A DNA stretch of 64,000 nucleotides from Methanobacterium sp. (GTDB lineage Archaea > Methanobacteriota > Methanobacteria > Methanobacteriales > Methanobacteriaceae): NCBI RefSeq assembly GCF_038562635.1, contig NZ_JBCFBO010000001.1, positions 1,652,643-1,716,642 of the forward strand. Direction: 5' to 3'. This document shows, piece by piece, positions 52,266 through 61,964 of this stretch (position 1 is its first letter; each line of letters begins with the position of its first letter). A program made the position numbers and the translations under genes. Under the pieces are notes generated by a model that was not told the DNA's origin, ran no database searches, and saw nothing but the letters and a program-made list of their open reading frames with translations.

Positions 52266-53045
52266 ATGAAAATTATACGATTTTTAAAGGATGATCATAA
52301 AAAAACAGGGTTATTAAACGGCAATAATATAACAGAACTTTCACGCTCAACCATAGAATCAATTAACTCCAAAAACATCGAGGAGTTCCAAAAAGATACT
52401 AACTATAAAGTTGAAGAAGTGAAGGTATTGCCCCCAGTCTCACCATCTAAAATTGTGTGCGTTGGCTTAAATTACAGGGATCATGCCTCAGAACTCAATA
52501 TGGACCTTCCAGAAGAACCTATAATATTTATGAAACCCCCAACCTCCGCAGCAGGACATTTAGCTAACATAATTTATCCTGCCTCAAGCCGTCAGGTTGA
52601 TTATGAGGGCGAACTAGGCATTATTTTGTCTAAAGAAGCAAGAAATGTGAAATCAGAAGACGCTGTAAATTATATAGGAGGATATACTGCATTAAACGAT
52701 GTAACAGCGAGAGATTTACAGAGAAAAGATGGGCAGTGGACAAGGGCAAAAAGTTTTGACACATTCTGCCCCATCGGACCATGTATTGAAACCGATTTAG
52801 ATCCAATGAATCAAAATATTTCACTTAAACTCAATGGAGAATTTAAACAAAAATCAAACACTAAAAACATGATATTTAACGTTTATGAGCTCGTTGAATT
52901 CATATCAAATGTAATGACCCTTAAACCTGGCGATGTAATTGCAACTGGAACTCCTCCCGGTGTTGGTCCCATGAATATTGGAGATACTGTTGAAGTCGCA
53001 ATTGAAGGAATTGGAATGCTTAAAAATTTTATAAAAAAGGGTTAA
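52266..53045 (+). CDS. Fumarylacetoacetate hydrolase family protein
   Basis: 259 residues of the FAH fold. Motifs: KIVCVGLNYRDHASEL (near 62), IIFMKPPTSAAG (near 87), metal-binding VDYEGELGIIL (near 112), NDVTARDLQRKDGQW (near 140) and KSFDTFCPIGP (near 158), and TGTPPGVGPM near 232. Typical reactions are C-C bond hydrolysis, decarboxylation or oxaloacetate tautomerase/decarboxylase of 2-oxo acids. The archaeal substrate is not known. Ribosome site aaggtgaattt. It stands alone. Confidence 0.87.
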   Translation: MKIIRFLKDDHKKTGLLNGNNITELSRSTIESINSKNIEEFQKDTNYKVEEVKVLPPVSPSKIVCVGLNYRDHASELNMDLPEEPIIFMKPPTSAAGHLANIIYPASSRQVDYEGELGIILSKEARNVKSEDAVNYIGGYTALNDVTARDLQRKDGQWTRAKSFDTFCPIGPCIETDLDPMNQNISLKLNGEFKQKSNTKNMIFNVYELVEFISNVMTLKPGDVIATGTPPGVGPMNIGDTVEVAIEGIGMLKNFIKKG

Positions 53046-53094
53046 AAAAAATAGTAAATTTATGCTTAAAATTCGTTTAAGCTGCTTTAATTAA

Positions 53095-53388
53095 TTATTT
53101 TTTCCCAGTTAATTCTTCAACTTCGTTTTTACCTTTTGCAAGCTCTTTGACCTGTTCTTCATCCATTCTTAAAAGCATGGTCTGAAATTCACCAACATGG
53201 GTCTTTTCTTCTTGAGCTACGTCTTGAAGAACTTTTTTAAGGTCTTCATCGTCAGTGATATCTGCCATCTGCTCATAAAGGTTAATAGCATCAAACTCTG
53301 CCATTATAGCTATTCTTAGAAGCTCTTGGTCTAAATTTTTATTTTCTCTTTTTATTTTATTAATATCTATAGGTACTTTAGAAAACAT
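53095..53388 (-). CDS. Encapsulated-ferritin-like (EncFtn-type) protein
   Basis: 97 residues forming two helices with an ExxH motif: IAIMAEFDAINLYEQMAD (residues 26-43) and LQDVAQEEKTHVGEFQTML (54-72). Glu31, Tyr38, Glu61 and His64 fit, with an offset of one, the iron ligands I recall for the Rhodospirillum encapsulated ferritin (Glu32, Glu62, His65). Such half-ferritins dimerise to form a ferroxidase centre and usually store iron inside encapsulin shells. No encapsulin gene is in the window. A generic rubrerythrin label is the likely automatic annotation. Ribosome site aagggagtaaaag. Confidence 0.78.
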   Translation of the reverse strand: MFSKVPIDINKIKRENKNLDQELLRIAIMAEFDAINLYEQMADITDDEDLKKVLQDVAQEEKTHVGEFQTMLLRMDEEQVKELAKGKNEVEELTGKK

Positions 53389-53757
53389 TCTTTTACTCCC
53401 TTAAGATACAATTTAATTTTTATTTGCTCATGGCCGGAATATTACATGTTATCCACGTAAATTGTTGATTAAATTTTATAGAAGATATGGACATGAGCTT
53501 CCAAAATTCCATTATTTAATATGGATTTGATATTTTTTATATTTTATCATTTTCCAAATTTAAAGTGTTAAATCTGTTTAAAAGCAAATTAATGACATAT
53601 TAAATTCAAAATGCTCCCCAAAATTAATAATATTTCACAAAATAGATTTAAACGAATGAATCATGTCAATGTGGCAAAAAATAAGAACTAGATTTGAAAG
53701 CCACTATAATAAACCACCATAAAATTTTTCAGCGCTTCAAATCCAAGAATTATTTCT
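53389..53757. other. AT-rich gap
   Basis: About 370 bases between two minus-strand genes. It should contain the promoter of the ferritin-like gene; nothing else was recognised. Confidence 0.5.
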
Positions 53758-54984
53758 CTATTTCGTATTTAGTACTTCTTTTTCACTATCTGAAGGGATT
53801 AAAAAAGTTAAACCCATTGTTATCAAAGATAACACTGCCAGGATAACAAAAACAATCTGGAAACTTCCAGTAATGTCCAGGATTTGTCCAGTCATACTGG
53901 GCCCAATTACCGCACCGATATAACCAATTGCTACAACAACACCGCCAGCAACCCCTGCATGCTTTTTTGGCATGATTTCTACAGGTAAACTGAGTAATGT
54001 GTTAAAACGTAAGATGTTTATAACTCCTGCAATTGCCATTATAAACCAGATGGCAAGTTCGGAGGCATATAATATCCATATTGCAAGGAAAGCAAATATC
54101 AAACTGGGCACCCATATAAGCAGTCTTTTCGATATGCTACCCCTTGAAAACAGCATTGGCACCAATATTACAGTCGGGACGCCTACCCACAGCATAACTG
54201 ATGTTAACAGCCCACTAAGGCCCAAACTAACTCCTTTTTGCAGCAGGTAAGTTGGAAGCCATCCCGACCATGTATAAAAGAATATATTATGGAGTAAAAG
54301 TATAAAAGCCAGAAGCCATAGCGTTTTATCTTTTAATACATCCTTTAGCCCTACAGACCCTGTTTGTTCAGATTCAATTTCGGCACTCGGACAAGGTGGT
54401 TCACGTACCGTAACCCACCACAAAATTGTTGCAACGAGCAGCGGTACACTCCACACGTAAAAAACACCCTGATAGCTGTTAGTTAGCGGATAGATCAGTG
54501 GAACTGTAATGGCCAGAGCTGTCCCAATACCTGCAAGTAGTCCGAAGCCCGTGATAAATCCCATGACAGAACTTGTCTGCTGGCTGGAACTGCATGATCG
54601 AGCGAGTTTTGGCAGGTTTGCAAATGTACATCCCATTCCAAAGCCAAAAATGATCGAAAATATGAGGGACCCCGAATAAGTTGATGCTGTTCCTCTAAGC
54701 ACCGCGCCGATACATGCAATAATGGCGCCAATTCCAATTGCCCTTTTTAAGCCTATCCTATCAGCGATAATACCTGCAGGAATTGCTACTATAGCTATCA
54801 TAAGTATAGGGGCGCTGAAAAGTAAACTTGTCTGGAAATGAGAAATATGTAGATTTGCAGACAGTATAGTTCCCATCGGTGGGGTGATAAACAAAAAAGC
54901 CCATGTACAGAAATTCAAGATTATTGCAATTATAATGATATTCCAGGGTATTTTATAATTACTATTAAAGTTGCTGTTATCCAT
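53758..54984 (-). CDS. Major facilitator superfamily transporter (CynX/NimT-like)
   Basis: 408 residues, 12 membrane helices. The loop 2-3 motif reads PAGIIADRIGLKRAIGIGA (near 70), typical of MFS, and FGFGMGCTFANLPKLARSC (near 115) and the later GGVVVAIGYIGAVIGPSMTG (near 345) fit the CynX/NNP-like branch. It may carry a small anion or drug; the substrate cannot be read. I start at 54984 (MDNSNFNSNY) because agag then has normal spacing. Confidence 0.82.
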   Translation of the reverse strand: MDNSNFNSNYKIPWNIIIIAIILNFCTWAFLFITPPMGTILSANLHISHFQTSLLFSAPILMIAIVAIPAGIIADRIGLKRAIGIGAIIACIGAVLRGTASTYSGSLIFSIIFGFGMGCTFANLPKLARSCSSSQQTSSVMGFITGFGLLAGIGTALAITVPLIYPLTNSYQGVFYVWSVPLLVATILWWVTVREPPCPSAEIESEQTGSVGLKDVLKDKTLWLLAFILLLHNIFFYTWSGWLPTYLLQKGVSLGLSGLLTSVMLWVGVPTVILVPMLFSRGSISKRLLIWVPSLIFAFLAIWILYASELAIWFIMAIAGVINILRFNTLLSLPVEIMPKKHAGVAGGVVVAIGYIGAVIGPSMTGQILDITGSFQIVFVILAVLSLITMGLTFLIPSDSEKEVLNTK

Positions 54985-55172
54985 TTTATACATCTCTTAA
55001 ACAGTTTTTATCTGTATTGCGTTTATCCAATTGTAATTTTGACATATTACTATAACAAAATTAAGCCAGATAATTCCAGCTGCACTAAATCTGACGATTA
55101 TTTCATAATAAGATAAAAAACTGCTGTTTTTATCAATCAATTAAAATTAAAAAAAGAGTATATCCTTCGATA

Positions 55173-58028
55173 TTACTCTATATAGATAGCAGGCTTGTAA
55201 GGCATTGCATTTTTGAACTTACCCTTTGGATCATAGGTAGGTTTTTCATATACAATCACTTCCGCACCTGCCTCGCTTGATAAAAAGTCCAGTGATTCCT
55301 CAATAATGGAACACTCATCAATTTGGCCTACATATTTAATTTTAGTTACTTCCCTTGCCACTTTCTTTGCAAAGTCTGCAATTTCTTTTTTATTATCATG
55401 CAGGTTTTGTTTTATGGATTCGCCCATTATTCTACCTATATCTGGCCTTCCAATATCTTTTGCAATTTCGAAAACCTTCCATTTCCATTCAGGAGCTACA
55501 TAAATGTGGATTTTGTTTGGTTCTGCACCTGTGATTTTCTTTATTTCGTTTATATCACCTGCAAGTCCCTGTACAATTTCCTCGGCCTTCTGAACTTTTT
55601 CATCTATTAAGTTCTTATTATATTCAGGCCACTGTGCATTTGATACAAATCCTTCCCCATCAAGTTTGCTCCACAGTTCTTCAGATGTATGTGGTACAAA
55701 TGGAGACATTAAACGTATCCAACCACATAATATATACGTTAAAACGTTTGAAATTTCTTCTTTTGCCTCTCCATCCTCCAATTCATGTTCTATACGGTGG
55801 AAGTAATGATCAATATCCTTTTTAAAGATGAATAATAATTCCTGCAGTGCTTTTCGTGTCTGGAATCCTTCAAGTGCCTCTGTTGCATCTTTAATTCTCA
55901 TGTTAAACTGGCTTAAAATCCAGTTATTTATGGGCTTTTTAACTTCCCCTAACTTAAAGTCTTTTAAAGATACAGGAGACCCTTTAATTTCAGCAACACG
56001 ATCTGCAAATTCTGAAAACCATTCTAACCGTCTTTTGGTCCCTTTTACTTCATTTTCTCTCCAGTCAAAGTCCTGCCATGGTTCTGCAGATGCCATTAAA
56101 AAGAGCCTTACCACATCTGCTCCGTAGGCTTCTATAGCATCATTCAAAAGGATTACATTTCCTTTTGAAGAGGACATCTTGTTTCCTTCAAGAAGACCCA
56201 TTCCAAAGACCACTATACCATTCGGCCACTTGTATTCAGGGAATATTGCAGAATGGTGGAACATGTGGAATGAAAGGTGGTTTCCAACCAGGTCCTTAGC
56301 TGAAAGTCTCCAGTCCAAAGGATACCAGTAGTTAAATTCATGCTTGATATCTTCAAAAAGTGGATCCTTTACGTTTCCAGAGTACTTTCCGAGGTCTAAA
56401 AATACATCATCAAAGAATGAATCGTCAAGATCATCAGGATTAATATCCTTCATGTACTTTGCAATTGTATAATAAGCCATATAAATTGTAGAATCACTTA
56501 AAGGTTCTATTAACCATTGATTATCCCAAGGCATTTTTGTCCCAAGCCCAAATCGCCGGCTGCAGGCCCAATCTTCTAACCACCCGATATAATATTCAAA
56601 ATTAGCCCTTATTTCTGCAGGGACTATATTTTCTTGAGCAAGGCAGTTATATGTGCTCTGTTTCCACTGTTCATCTGAATATTTAAGGAACCACTGGTCT
56701 TCAAGTATCTTAACCACACACTCTGTACCGCACCTGCACACAACAGGTTTTTCTGCAAAGTCATACATTACATCCCCTTTTTTAGCTTCAAGAAGATTTT
56801 TTATAACCTCGTCCCTTGCAAACGGTACTTTTAAGCCGTCATAATCAGGAATATTTGCCATAACTCCCTTTGCATGTTCCAGTTTATACAGTTCATTTGT
56901 GGCGTCAGAAAGTCTTGGATCTTTCTGGTTTTTAACACCAAACTTTTCAATTATTTCTTGAGCAGGGAATTTTCCAAAGCCTTCAAGCTTTACAATGCTG
57001 ATCGGCTCTATTTTTTCCACTTTTTCTTTTATATCGTACTTTTCAAGCAGTTCTTCGTTCTCTTTGAGATCTTTAAGTGCGATGTAGTCTGCAGGAGCGT
57101 GTGCTGGTACAGAATAAACAACACCAGAACCATATCCCGGATCTACAAATGAAGCAGGGAGTATAATGTGTTCTTCGTCAGTTAGAGGGTTTTTTACATA
57201 TTGACCTATTAACCCATTTGCATCAATAGAAGAATCAATGACAGCATCCTTTTTTTGATGGATGATGTTATCAAATGCTTTTCTAGTTATTATCCAGCTT
57301 TCATCGTTTAGTTTTACACGGATGTATTCTTCATCTGGATTTAACCATAAATTAGTAGCTCCAAAAAGTGTTTCAGGACGGAACGTTGCAGCTACAAGGT
57401 AGTCGTCGCCTAACTTGAATTTAACAAGGGTGAGCTCGTTTATTGCAACACCTTCCCCTTCCAGAAGGTCGTGGTCCCCTACAGGGTTCATTTCTTCTGG
57501 ACAGTATTTTACTGGATGTTTTCCTTTACCTATGTATCCTTTGCTTTTAAGTTTTCTAAACTGCCATTCCACGAATTTTTTATAATGAGGGTCTGTAGTT
57601 CTAAATTCCCTTCTCCAGTCTATTGAATAACCCATACTCTGCATTACACCGTGGTATTCAGTACTGAAATATTTTACGATATATTCAGGGTCTGTAAATT
57701 TAGCGAGCTCTTCTTTTGAGACTTTGTGGACATTTTCATAGATATTTAGTGTCCAAGGGTCTTTTCTTTCAATTCTTTTTGCAATACCTATAACTGGAGC
57801 ACCTGTTACGTGCCATGCCATTGGGAAAAGAACATTGTATCCCTGCATTCTTTTAAACCTTGCATATACATCCGGTACTGTGTAAGTCCTTCCATGTCCT
57901 ATGTGCATTGCCCCGCTTGGATAGGGATATGCTACTGTTAGAAAAATTTTCTCTTTATTATCAGGATTAGATTCAAATAAGTGTGATTCTGCCCATTTTT
58001 TCTGCCATTTCTTTTCTATTTCGTTCAA
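55173..58028 (-). CDS. leuS: Leucyl-tRNA synthetase (archaeal type)
   Basis: 951 residues, class I synthetase charging tRNA-Leu. HIGH motif within SGAMHIGHGRTYTVPD (near 38), editing domain with ATFRPETLFGATNLW (near 220), and KMSSSKGNVILLND (near 645). The C-terminal region resembles the archaeal/eukaryotic form. The start is probably TTG at 58028 (NEIEKKWQKKW), with ggtgattac just before it. A longer TTG start at 58058 has no ribosome site. It follows cutA closely and ends the nadE-cutA-leuS operon. Confidence 0.93.
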   Translation of the reverse strand: MNEIEKKWQKKWAESHLFESNPDNKEKIFLTVAYPYPSGAMHIGHGRTYTVPDVYARFKRMQGYNVLFPMAWHVTGAPVIGIAKRIERKDPWTLNIYENVHKVSKEELAKFTDPEYIVKYFSTEYHGVMQSMGYSIDWRREFRTTDPHYKKFVEWQFRKLKSKGYIGKGKHPVKYCPEEMNPVGDHDLLEGEGVAINELTLVKFKLGDDYLVAATFRPETLFGATNLWLNPDEEYIRVKLNDESWIITRKAFDNIIHQKKDAVIDSSIDANGLIGQYVKNPLTDEEHIILPASFVDPGYGSGVVYSVPAHAPADYIALKDLKENEELLEKYDIKEKVEKIEPISIVKLEGFGKFPAQEIIEKFGVKNQKDPRLSDATNELYKLEHAKGVMANIPDYDGLKVPFARDEVIKNLLEAKKGDVMYDFAEKPVVCRCGTECVVKILEDQWFLKYSDEQWKQSTYNCLAQENIVPAEIRANFEYYIGWLEDWACSRRFGLGTKMPWDNQWLIEPLSDSTIYMAYYTIAKYMKDINPDDLDDSFFDDVFLDLGKYSGNVKDPLFEDIKHEFNYWYPLDWRLSAKDLVGNHLSFHMFHHSAIFPEYKWPNGIVVFGMGLLEGNKMSSSKGNVILLNDAIEAYGADVVRLFLMASAEPWQDFDWRENEVKGTKRRLEWFSEFADRVAEIKGSPVSLKDFKLGEVKKPINNWILSQFNMRIKDATEALEGFQTRKALQELLFIFKKDIDHYFHRIEHELEDGEAKEEISNVLTYILCGWIRLMSPFVPHTSEELWSKLDGEGFVSNAQWPEYNKNLIDEKVQKAEEIVQGLAGDINEIKKITGAEPNKIHIYVAPEWKWKVFEIAKDIGRPDIGRIMGESIKQNLHDNKKEIADFAKKVAREVTKIKYVGQIDECSIIEESLDFLSSEAGAEVIVYEKPTYDPKGKFKNAMPYKPAIYIE

Positions 58029-58060
58029 GTAATCACCCAAATAATGTTTATTCTGCAATT

Positions 58061-58372
58061 TTATTTAATTTCACCATCTAAATAGTCTAAATACTCGTTA
58101 GAACCTTCAATTATTGGAATTGCTAAAATAGCAGGATTTTTATAACTGTGAATTTCTTTTACTCTTTTTATAATATTTTCTATGTTGCTTACCTTAGTTT
58201 TTACAATGAGAATAGATTCCTTATCTTCCTCTATTTCTCCTTTCCACCAGTACAAAGACTCAATTGTAGATATTATATTTATACAACCTGCTAATCTTTC
58301 TTCAACAATAATTCTTCCTATTTTCTTAGATTCTTCCTCTCCAGATGTGGTTATATAAACTAAAGCATACAT
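58061..58372 (-). CDS. cutA: CutA1-type protein
   Basis: 103-104 residues of the CutA family, a trimeric small alpha/beta protein first linked to divalent cation tolerance. Visible: YALVYITTSGEEESKKIG at the start, VEERLAGCINIISTIESLYWWKGEI (split near residues 25-50), ESILIVKTK and a final HSYKNPAILAIPI. Two adjacent ATGs (58375 and 58372) are possible; gaggt fits the second better. It lies between nadE and leuS. Confidence 0.9.
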   Translation of the reverse strand: MYALVYITTSGEEESKKIGRIIVEERLAGCINIISTIESLYWWKGEIEEDKESILIVKTKVSNIENIIKRVKEIHSYKNPAILAIPIIEGSNEYLDYLDGEIK

Positions 58373-58409
58373 CATTTACCTCTTTTAACTAAAAAAATTT
58401 AAAATGAAT

Positions 58410-59204
58410 TTAATCAATCTCAATAAGGAAAGGTGAAGATAACTTATGTTTTGATGATTCCACTCTATTTTTAATCCTTAAAACTTCATCTTCCTCAATT
58501 TTAAGACACTCCGCAATGTTAGGAATGTTTAAATTTTCATCTGTCATGAGATACAGTATCTTATCTAAAAGATCATATGTAATCCCAAGCTCTTCTTCAT
58601 CAGTCTGCCCTGTCCACAAACCTGCAGTAGGCGCTTTTTCAATTATATTTTTGGGAACACCAATATATTCAGCTATTTCTTTTACGTGGGTCTTGTAAAG
58701 ATCACCTATTGGCAAAATATCCACTCCACCATCTCCGTATTTTGTAAAATATCCCACAAATAGCTCTGTTTTATTTCCAGTTCCCATAACTAACCTGTTC
58801 ATCGAATTTGAATGGTAGTAAAGAAGCATCATTCTTATTCGTGCTTTTAAATTTCCATTTGCAAGTGCACTGCCGCTGCACTCAGGGCACAATTCTGGGA
58901 AAGGTTCAATTAAAGGATCTATATGTAAATTTTTGTATTTTATTCCTAAATTTTCTGCAACTGTCTTTGCGTCTTCTATATCCTCTTTAGATGTAGTTTC
59001 ACTCGGAAGTATTAGTCCAAGTATATTATCACGTTCTACTACCCTCGCACAAAGGTAAGCTACTGTTGAAGAATCGATTCCCCCACTAAGCCCTATAACT
59101 AAACCATTGGCTTTTGATTCTTCTAATTTACTTTTTATGAAGCAGCATATTTTTTCTACAGCATTTTGCGCATCTAATTTGGGAAATTTAAATTCTCCTT
59201 CCAT
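58410..59204 (-). CDS. nadE: NAD+ synthetase (NH3-dependent)
   Basis: 264 residues, amidating deamido-NAD to NAD. The PP-loop SGGIDSSTVAYLCARV lies near residue 41, LILPSETTSKEDIEDA near 72, NLKARIRMMLLYYHSN near 117, then the VMGTGNKTELFVGYFTKYGDGG segment near 140, and PTAGLWTGQTDEEELGI near 187. There is no glutaminase domain, so it uses ammonia. A CxxC (ELCPECSGS) near 104 could bind zinc. First gene of the nadE-cutA-leuS operon. Confidence 0.92.
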   Translation of the reverse strand: MEGEFKFPKLDAQNAVEKICCFIKSKLEESKANGLVIGLSGGIDSSTVAYLCARVVERDNILGLILPSETTSKEDIEDAKTVAENLGIKYKNLHIDPLIEPFPELCPECSGSALANGNLKARIRMMLLYYHSNSMNRLVMGTGNKTELFVGYFTKYGDGGVDILPIGDLYKTHVKEIAEYIGVPKNIIEKAPTAGLWTGQTDEEELGITYDLLDKILYLMTDENLNIPNIAECLKIEEDEVLRIKNRVESSKHKLSSPFLIEID

Positions 59205-59416
59205 CTTAATCACAGTTTATATTTTAAAGATTCACTTATCAGTATGTTTATAATTCTTTAAATAAGACTGTTTTTATAGGATATAATTTTAAAAGTATCC
59301 TTTTTTACAGTATACAAGTTGATATGCCGATATAGTAAAATTATAATCCAGAAATTAGATAAGTTTAAACTCACTTAATAAAAAAAATATTTTAAGAGCC
59401 CTTTAAAAAAATTAAC

Positions 59417-60679
59417 TTATGTAGGGAAAAATGAAGTTACTACAAGGCTTATGCTTAGCCCCATTACAATTACAACTGTAGCCCATGCTATATAATTAAA
59501 TAACCTTGAATTTACATGTTCTCCCATTATATGTTTATCATTAATGATTAACAGCATTAATATAAGTAAAAAGGGCAGTAAAATACCGTTTGCAACCTGT
59601 GAAAGGTACAATATAGAGAGCAGCGGCACATTTGGAAGCATGATAACTATGACTGCCAGTATTATAAGCCCAAGATATAACCCATGGAATACTGGGGCTT
59701 CTCTAAAACTTTTAGAAACGCCTGCTTCAAATCCTAAGCTTTCACATACGTAATATGCTGTAGATAACGGCAGGATACTTGCTGCAAATAGAGATGCGTT
59801 TAAAAATCCAAACGCGAACAGTAAACTTGCATATTGTCCTGCAAGAGGAACAAGTGCAGTTGAAACATCTACAACATCGTTAACCTGAATTCCATTGGCA
59901 TTTATGGTAGCTGCACATGCTATCACTATGAAAAATGCCACGATATTTACGACTATTGCCCCCAATACTGCATCTAACTTGGAATATTTTAGATTCTTTA
60001 ATGTTATTCCCTTCTCTACAACAGAAGATTGAATATAAAACATCATCCATGGAGCTATAGTTGTTCCAACCAGTCCTATGACCATGGTAATATAAGCAGT
60101 GTTTAAAGATATCTGAGGCACTATCAAATTATGCGCAGCTAGAGCCCAATCTGGTTGTGAAAGGTATCCTGCCACGATATAAGATAAATAAACCAGTGAT
60201 GCAAGTAAAAAGACTTTTTCAACGCTTTTATAAGTACCTTTGACCACCAGAAGCCAGACGAATATTGCAGCTACAGGCAATGCTATAAATTTAGGGACTC
60301 CGAATATTCCACTGCTTACAGCTATACCTGAAAATTCAGCCAATATATTACCCATATTAGCAGCAAGTAGGGCTATCATCATTACAAATGTAAGTTTTAA
60401 CCCTACCTTTTCACGTATCAAGTCTGCAAGCCCTTTTCCAGATACAACCCCCATTCGCACGCCCATTTCCTGAATAATTGCCAAAGCTATGATCATTGGG
60501 ATAAAAAGCCACACTAAATCGTACCCAAACTGAGAACCTGCTAGAGAATAAGTTGTAATACCTCCAGCATCGTTGTCAACATTGGCAGTTATTATTCCTG
60601 GACCCATTACTGAAAGAAACACAATTAAGCTCAAAATAATGGGGTGTTTGAATACTCTTGTAAAAATTCGAACATCCAT
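59417..60679 (-). CDS. NRAMP-related divalent metal transporter with altered metal site
   Basis: 420 residues, about 11 helices, NRAMP superfamily. Helix 1 reads GPGIITANVDNDAGGITTYS where classic NRAMPs have DPGN, so Asp is kept but Asn is Gly. Helix 6 reads VGTTIAPWMMFYIQSS where MntH has MPH, so the metal-binding Met is Ala and the His is Trp. Loss of Met is a mark of NRAMP-related magnesium or harder-metal transporters. The start at 60679 follows GGAGG and avoids overlap with the upstream gene, which ends 13 bases away. Its partner is the MgtE-N/CBS protein. Confidence 0.83.
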   Translation of the reverse strand: MDVRIFTRVFKHPIILSLIVFLSVMGPGIITANVDNDAGGITTYSLAGSQFGYDLVWLFIPMIIALAIIQEMGVRMGVVSGKGLADLIREKVGLKLTFVMMIALLAANMGNILAEFSGIAVSSGIFGVPKFIALPVAAIFVWLLVVKGTYKSVEKVFLLASLVYLSYIVAGYLSQPDWALAAHNLIVPQISLNTAYITMVIGLVGTTIAPWMMFYIQSSVVEKGITLKNLKYSKLDAVLGAIVVNIVAFFIVIACAATINANGIQVNDVVDVSTALVPLAGQYASLLFAFGFLNASLFAASILPLSTAYYVCESLGFEAGVSKSFREAPVFHGLYLGLIILAVIVIMLPNVPLLSILYLSQVANGILLPFLLILMLLIINDKHIMGEHVNSRLFNYIAWATVVIVMGLSISLVVTSFFPT

Positions 60680-60692
60680 TAATAATCCTCCA

Positions 60693-61937
60693 TTATCTTC
60701 CAAACATTCTTGGAACGTGTTTTTTCCATGCAGTAGGTAGCACAATATCTATGGCATCATCTACGGTAACAACACCTTGAATTTTATTTTCATCTTTAAC
60801 TACAGGAAGGGCAAGTAAATTATATTTTGCAATTTTCTTTGCCACGTCATGCTCTTCTTCCATTACATCAACTGATATTATGTCCCTATGCATGACTTCT
60901 ACAATTTTTTGCTCAGGATCAGCCAGCAGTAACTCTCTTAAGGATATAACACCCACTAACGAATTAAAATTAGATAAAATATAGATATAATAAATACTTT
61001 CTACTTCTTTAGCCATTTTCCTGAGTGCGTTAAGAGTTTCACGTGCTGTAAGCCCTTCTTTAACTGATGCAAATTCAGTGGTCATTATTCCACCAGCAGT
61101 ATCTTCAGGATACTTCAAAAGTGATTCCACATCTTTTGCTTCTTCAGGATCCATTAATTCAAGTAATTCCTGTGCCCGGTCATCTGAAAGTTCACCTATT
61201 AAATCAGCAGCATCGTCAGGTGACATCTCTTCCAGTAAATCAGCAGCCCGCTTGGTTTCCATTTCCTCAAAAAGACTAACCTGCCTTTCAGGAGAGATTT
61301 CTTCTAAAGCATCAGCCGCAACCTCTTCATCAAGAGAATTTAAAACATTAATTGAATCATTAATGCTCAATTGATCCACAATTTCTGCTATATCTGCAGG
61401 GTGTAGTTTTTTTAAACTATATTCCGGTACTTTTAATTTTAAACGTGATATGTCGCTTTCCAGTACATCCACATCCATCCAGGATATGTAATCCTCATGA
61501 AGGTTTATTTTAAGGCTACTTGCAATCTTCTCAAGTCCAAGACGCCTTAATATACCTTTAAAGCTTATATCTACTCCTATAAGTCGGTAATAGCCGCGAG
61601 TAGTTGATAATTGGAGATCATTTATCCTTCTTATTTTTTTACCTTCCAAATCAACAACCTGTTTGTCAAGGACTTCCTCTACAAGTTTAATATCCTTTTT
61701 TTTAAGCTTATACTCTTCAATATCATCAAATTTAACTTTAAGCTTAATTTCTTTGTTTATATGATCTACATCTTCCCATGAAACAAGTATATCTTTTTTA
61801 GAGGACGTACGTATGCTTAATGCCTCAACCAATGGGTAAAGTATATTTACTGATACTATAAAGTCTTTAAACTTTCCAATTTTGTTGCCGTCGAGGTCAA
61901 CTACTGTTTTTTTCATGATTTCACTTAGAAAACGCAT
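60693..61937 (-). CDS. PRC-barrel / MgtE-N / CBS cytosolic regulator of the NRAMP-like transporter
   Basis: 414 residues without membrane helices. Two PRC-barrel-like domains (FLSEIMKKTVVDLDGNKIG, residues 1-75; VEEVLDKQVVDLEGKKIRRI, 90-165) precede an MgtE N domain (LHPADIAEIVDQL through DPEEAKDVESLLKYPEDTAG, about 180-290). A CBS pair follows (GGIMTTEFASVKEGLTA, and VMHRDIISVDVMEEE, about 290-405). In MgtE these parts sense Mg2+ and gate the channel; here they are detached and presumably gate the downstream transporter. The start at 61937 follows GGAGG. It lies between the Lrp gene and the transporter gene. Confidence 0.85.
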   Translation of the reverse strand: MRFLSEIMKKTVVDLDGNKIGKFKDFIVSVNILYPLVEALSIRTSSKKDILVSWEDVDHINKEIKLKVKFDDIEEYKLKKKDIKLVEEVLDKQVVDLEGKKIRRINDLQLSTTRGYYRLIGVDISFKGILRRLGLEKIASSLKINLHEDYISWMDVDVLESDISRLKLKVPEYSLKKLHPADIAEIVDQLSINDSINVLNSLDEEVAADALEEISPERQVSLFEEMETKRAADLLEEMSPDDAADLIGELSDDRAQELLELMDPEEAKDVESLLKYPEDTAGGIMTTEFASVKEGLTARETLNALRKMAKEVESIYYIYILSNFNSLVGVISLRELLLADPEQKIVEVMHRDIISVDVMEEEHDVAKKIAKYNLLALPVVKDENKIQGVVTVDDAIDIVLPTAWKKHVPRMFGR

Positions 61938-61964
61938 CGTACCATCCTCCAATTAATACTGCCA

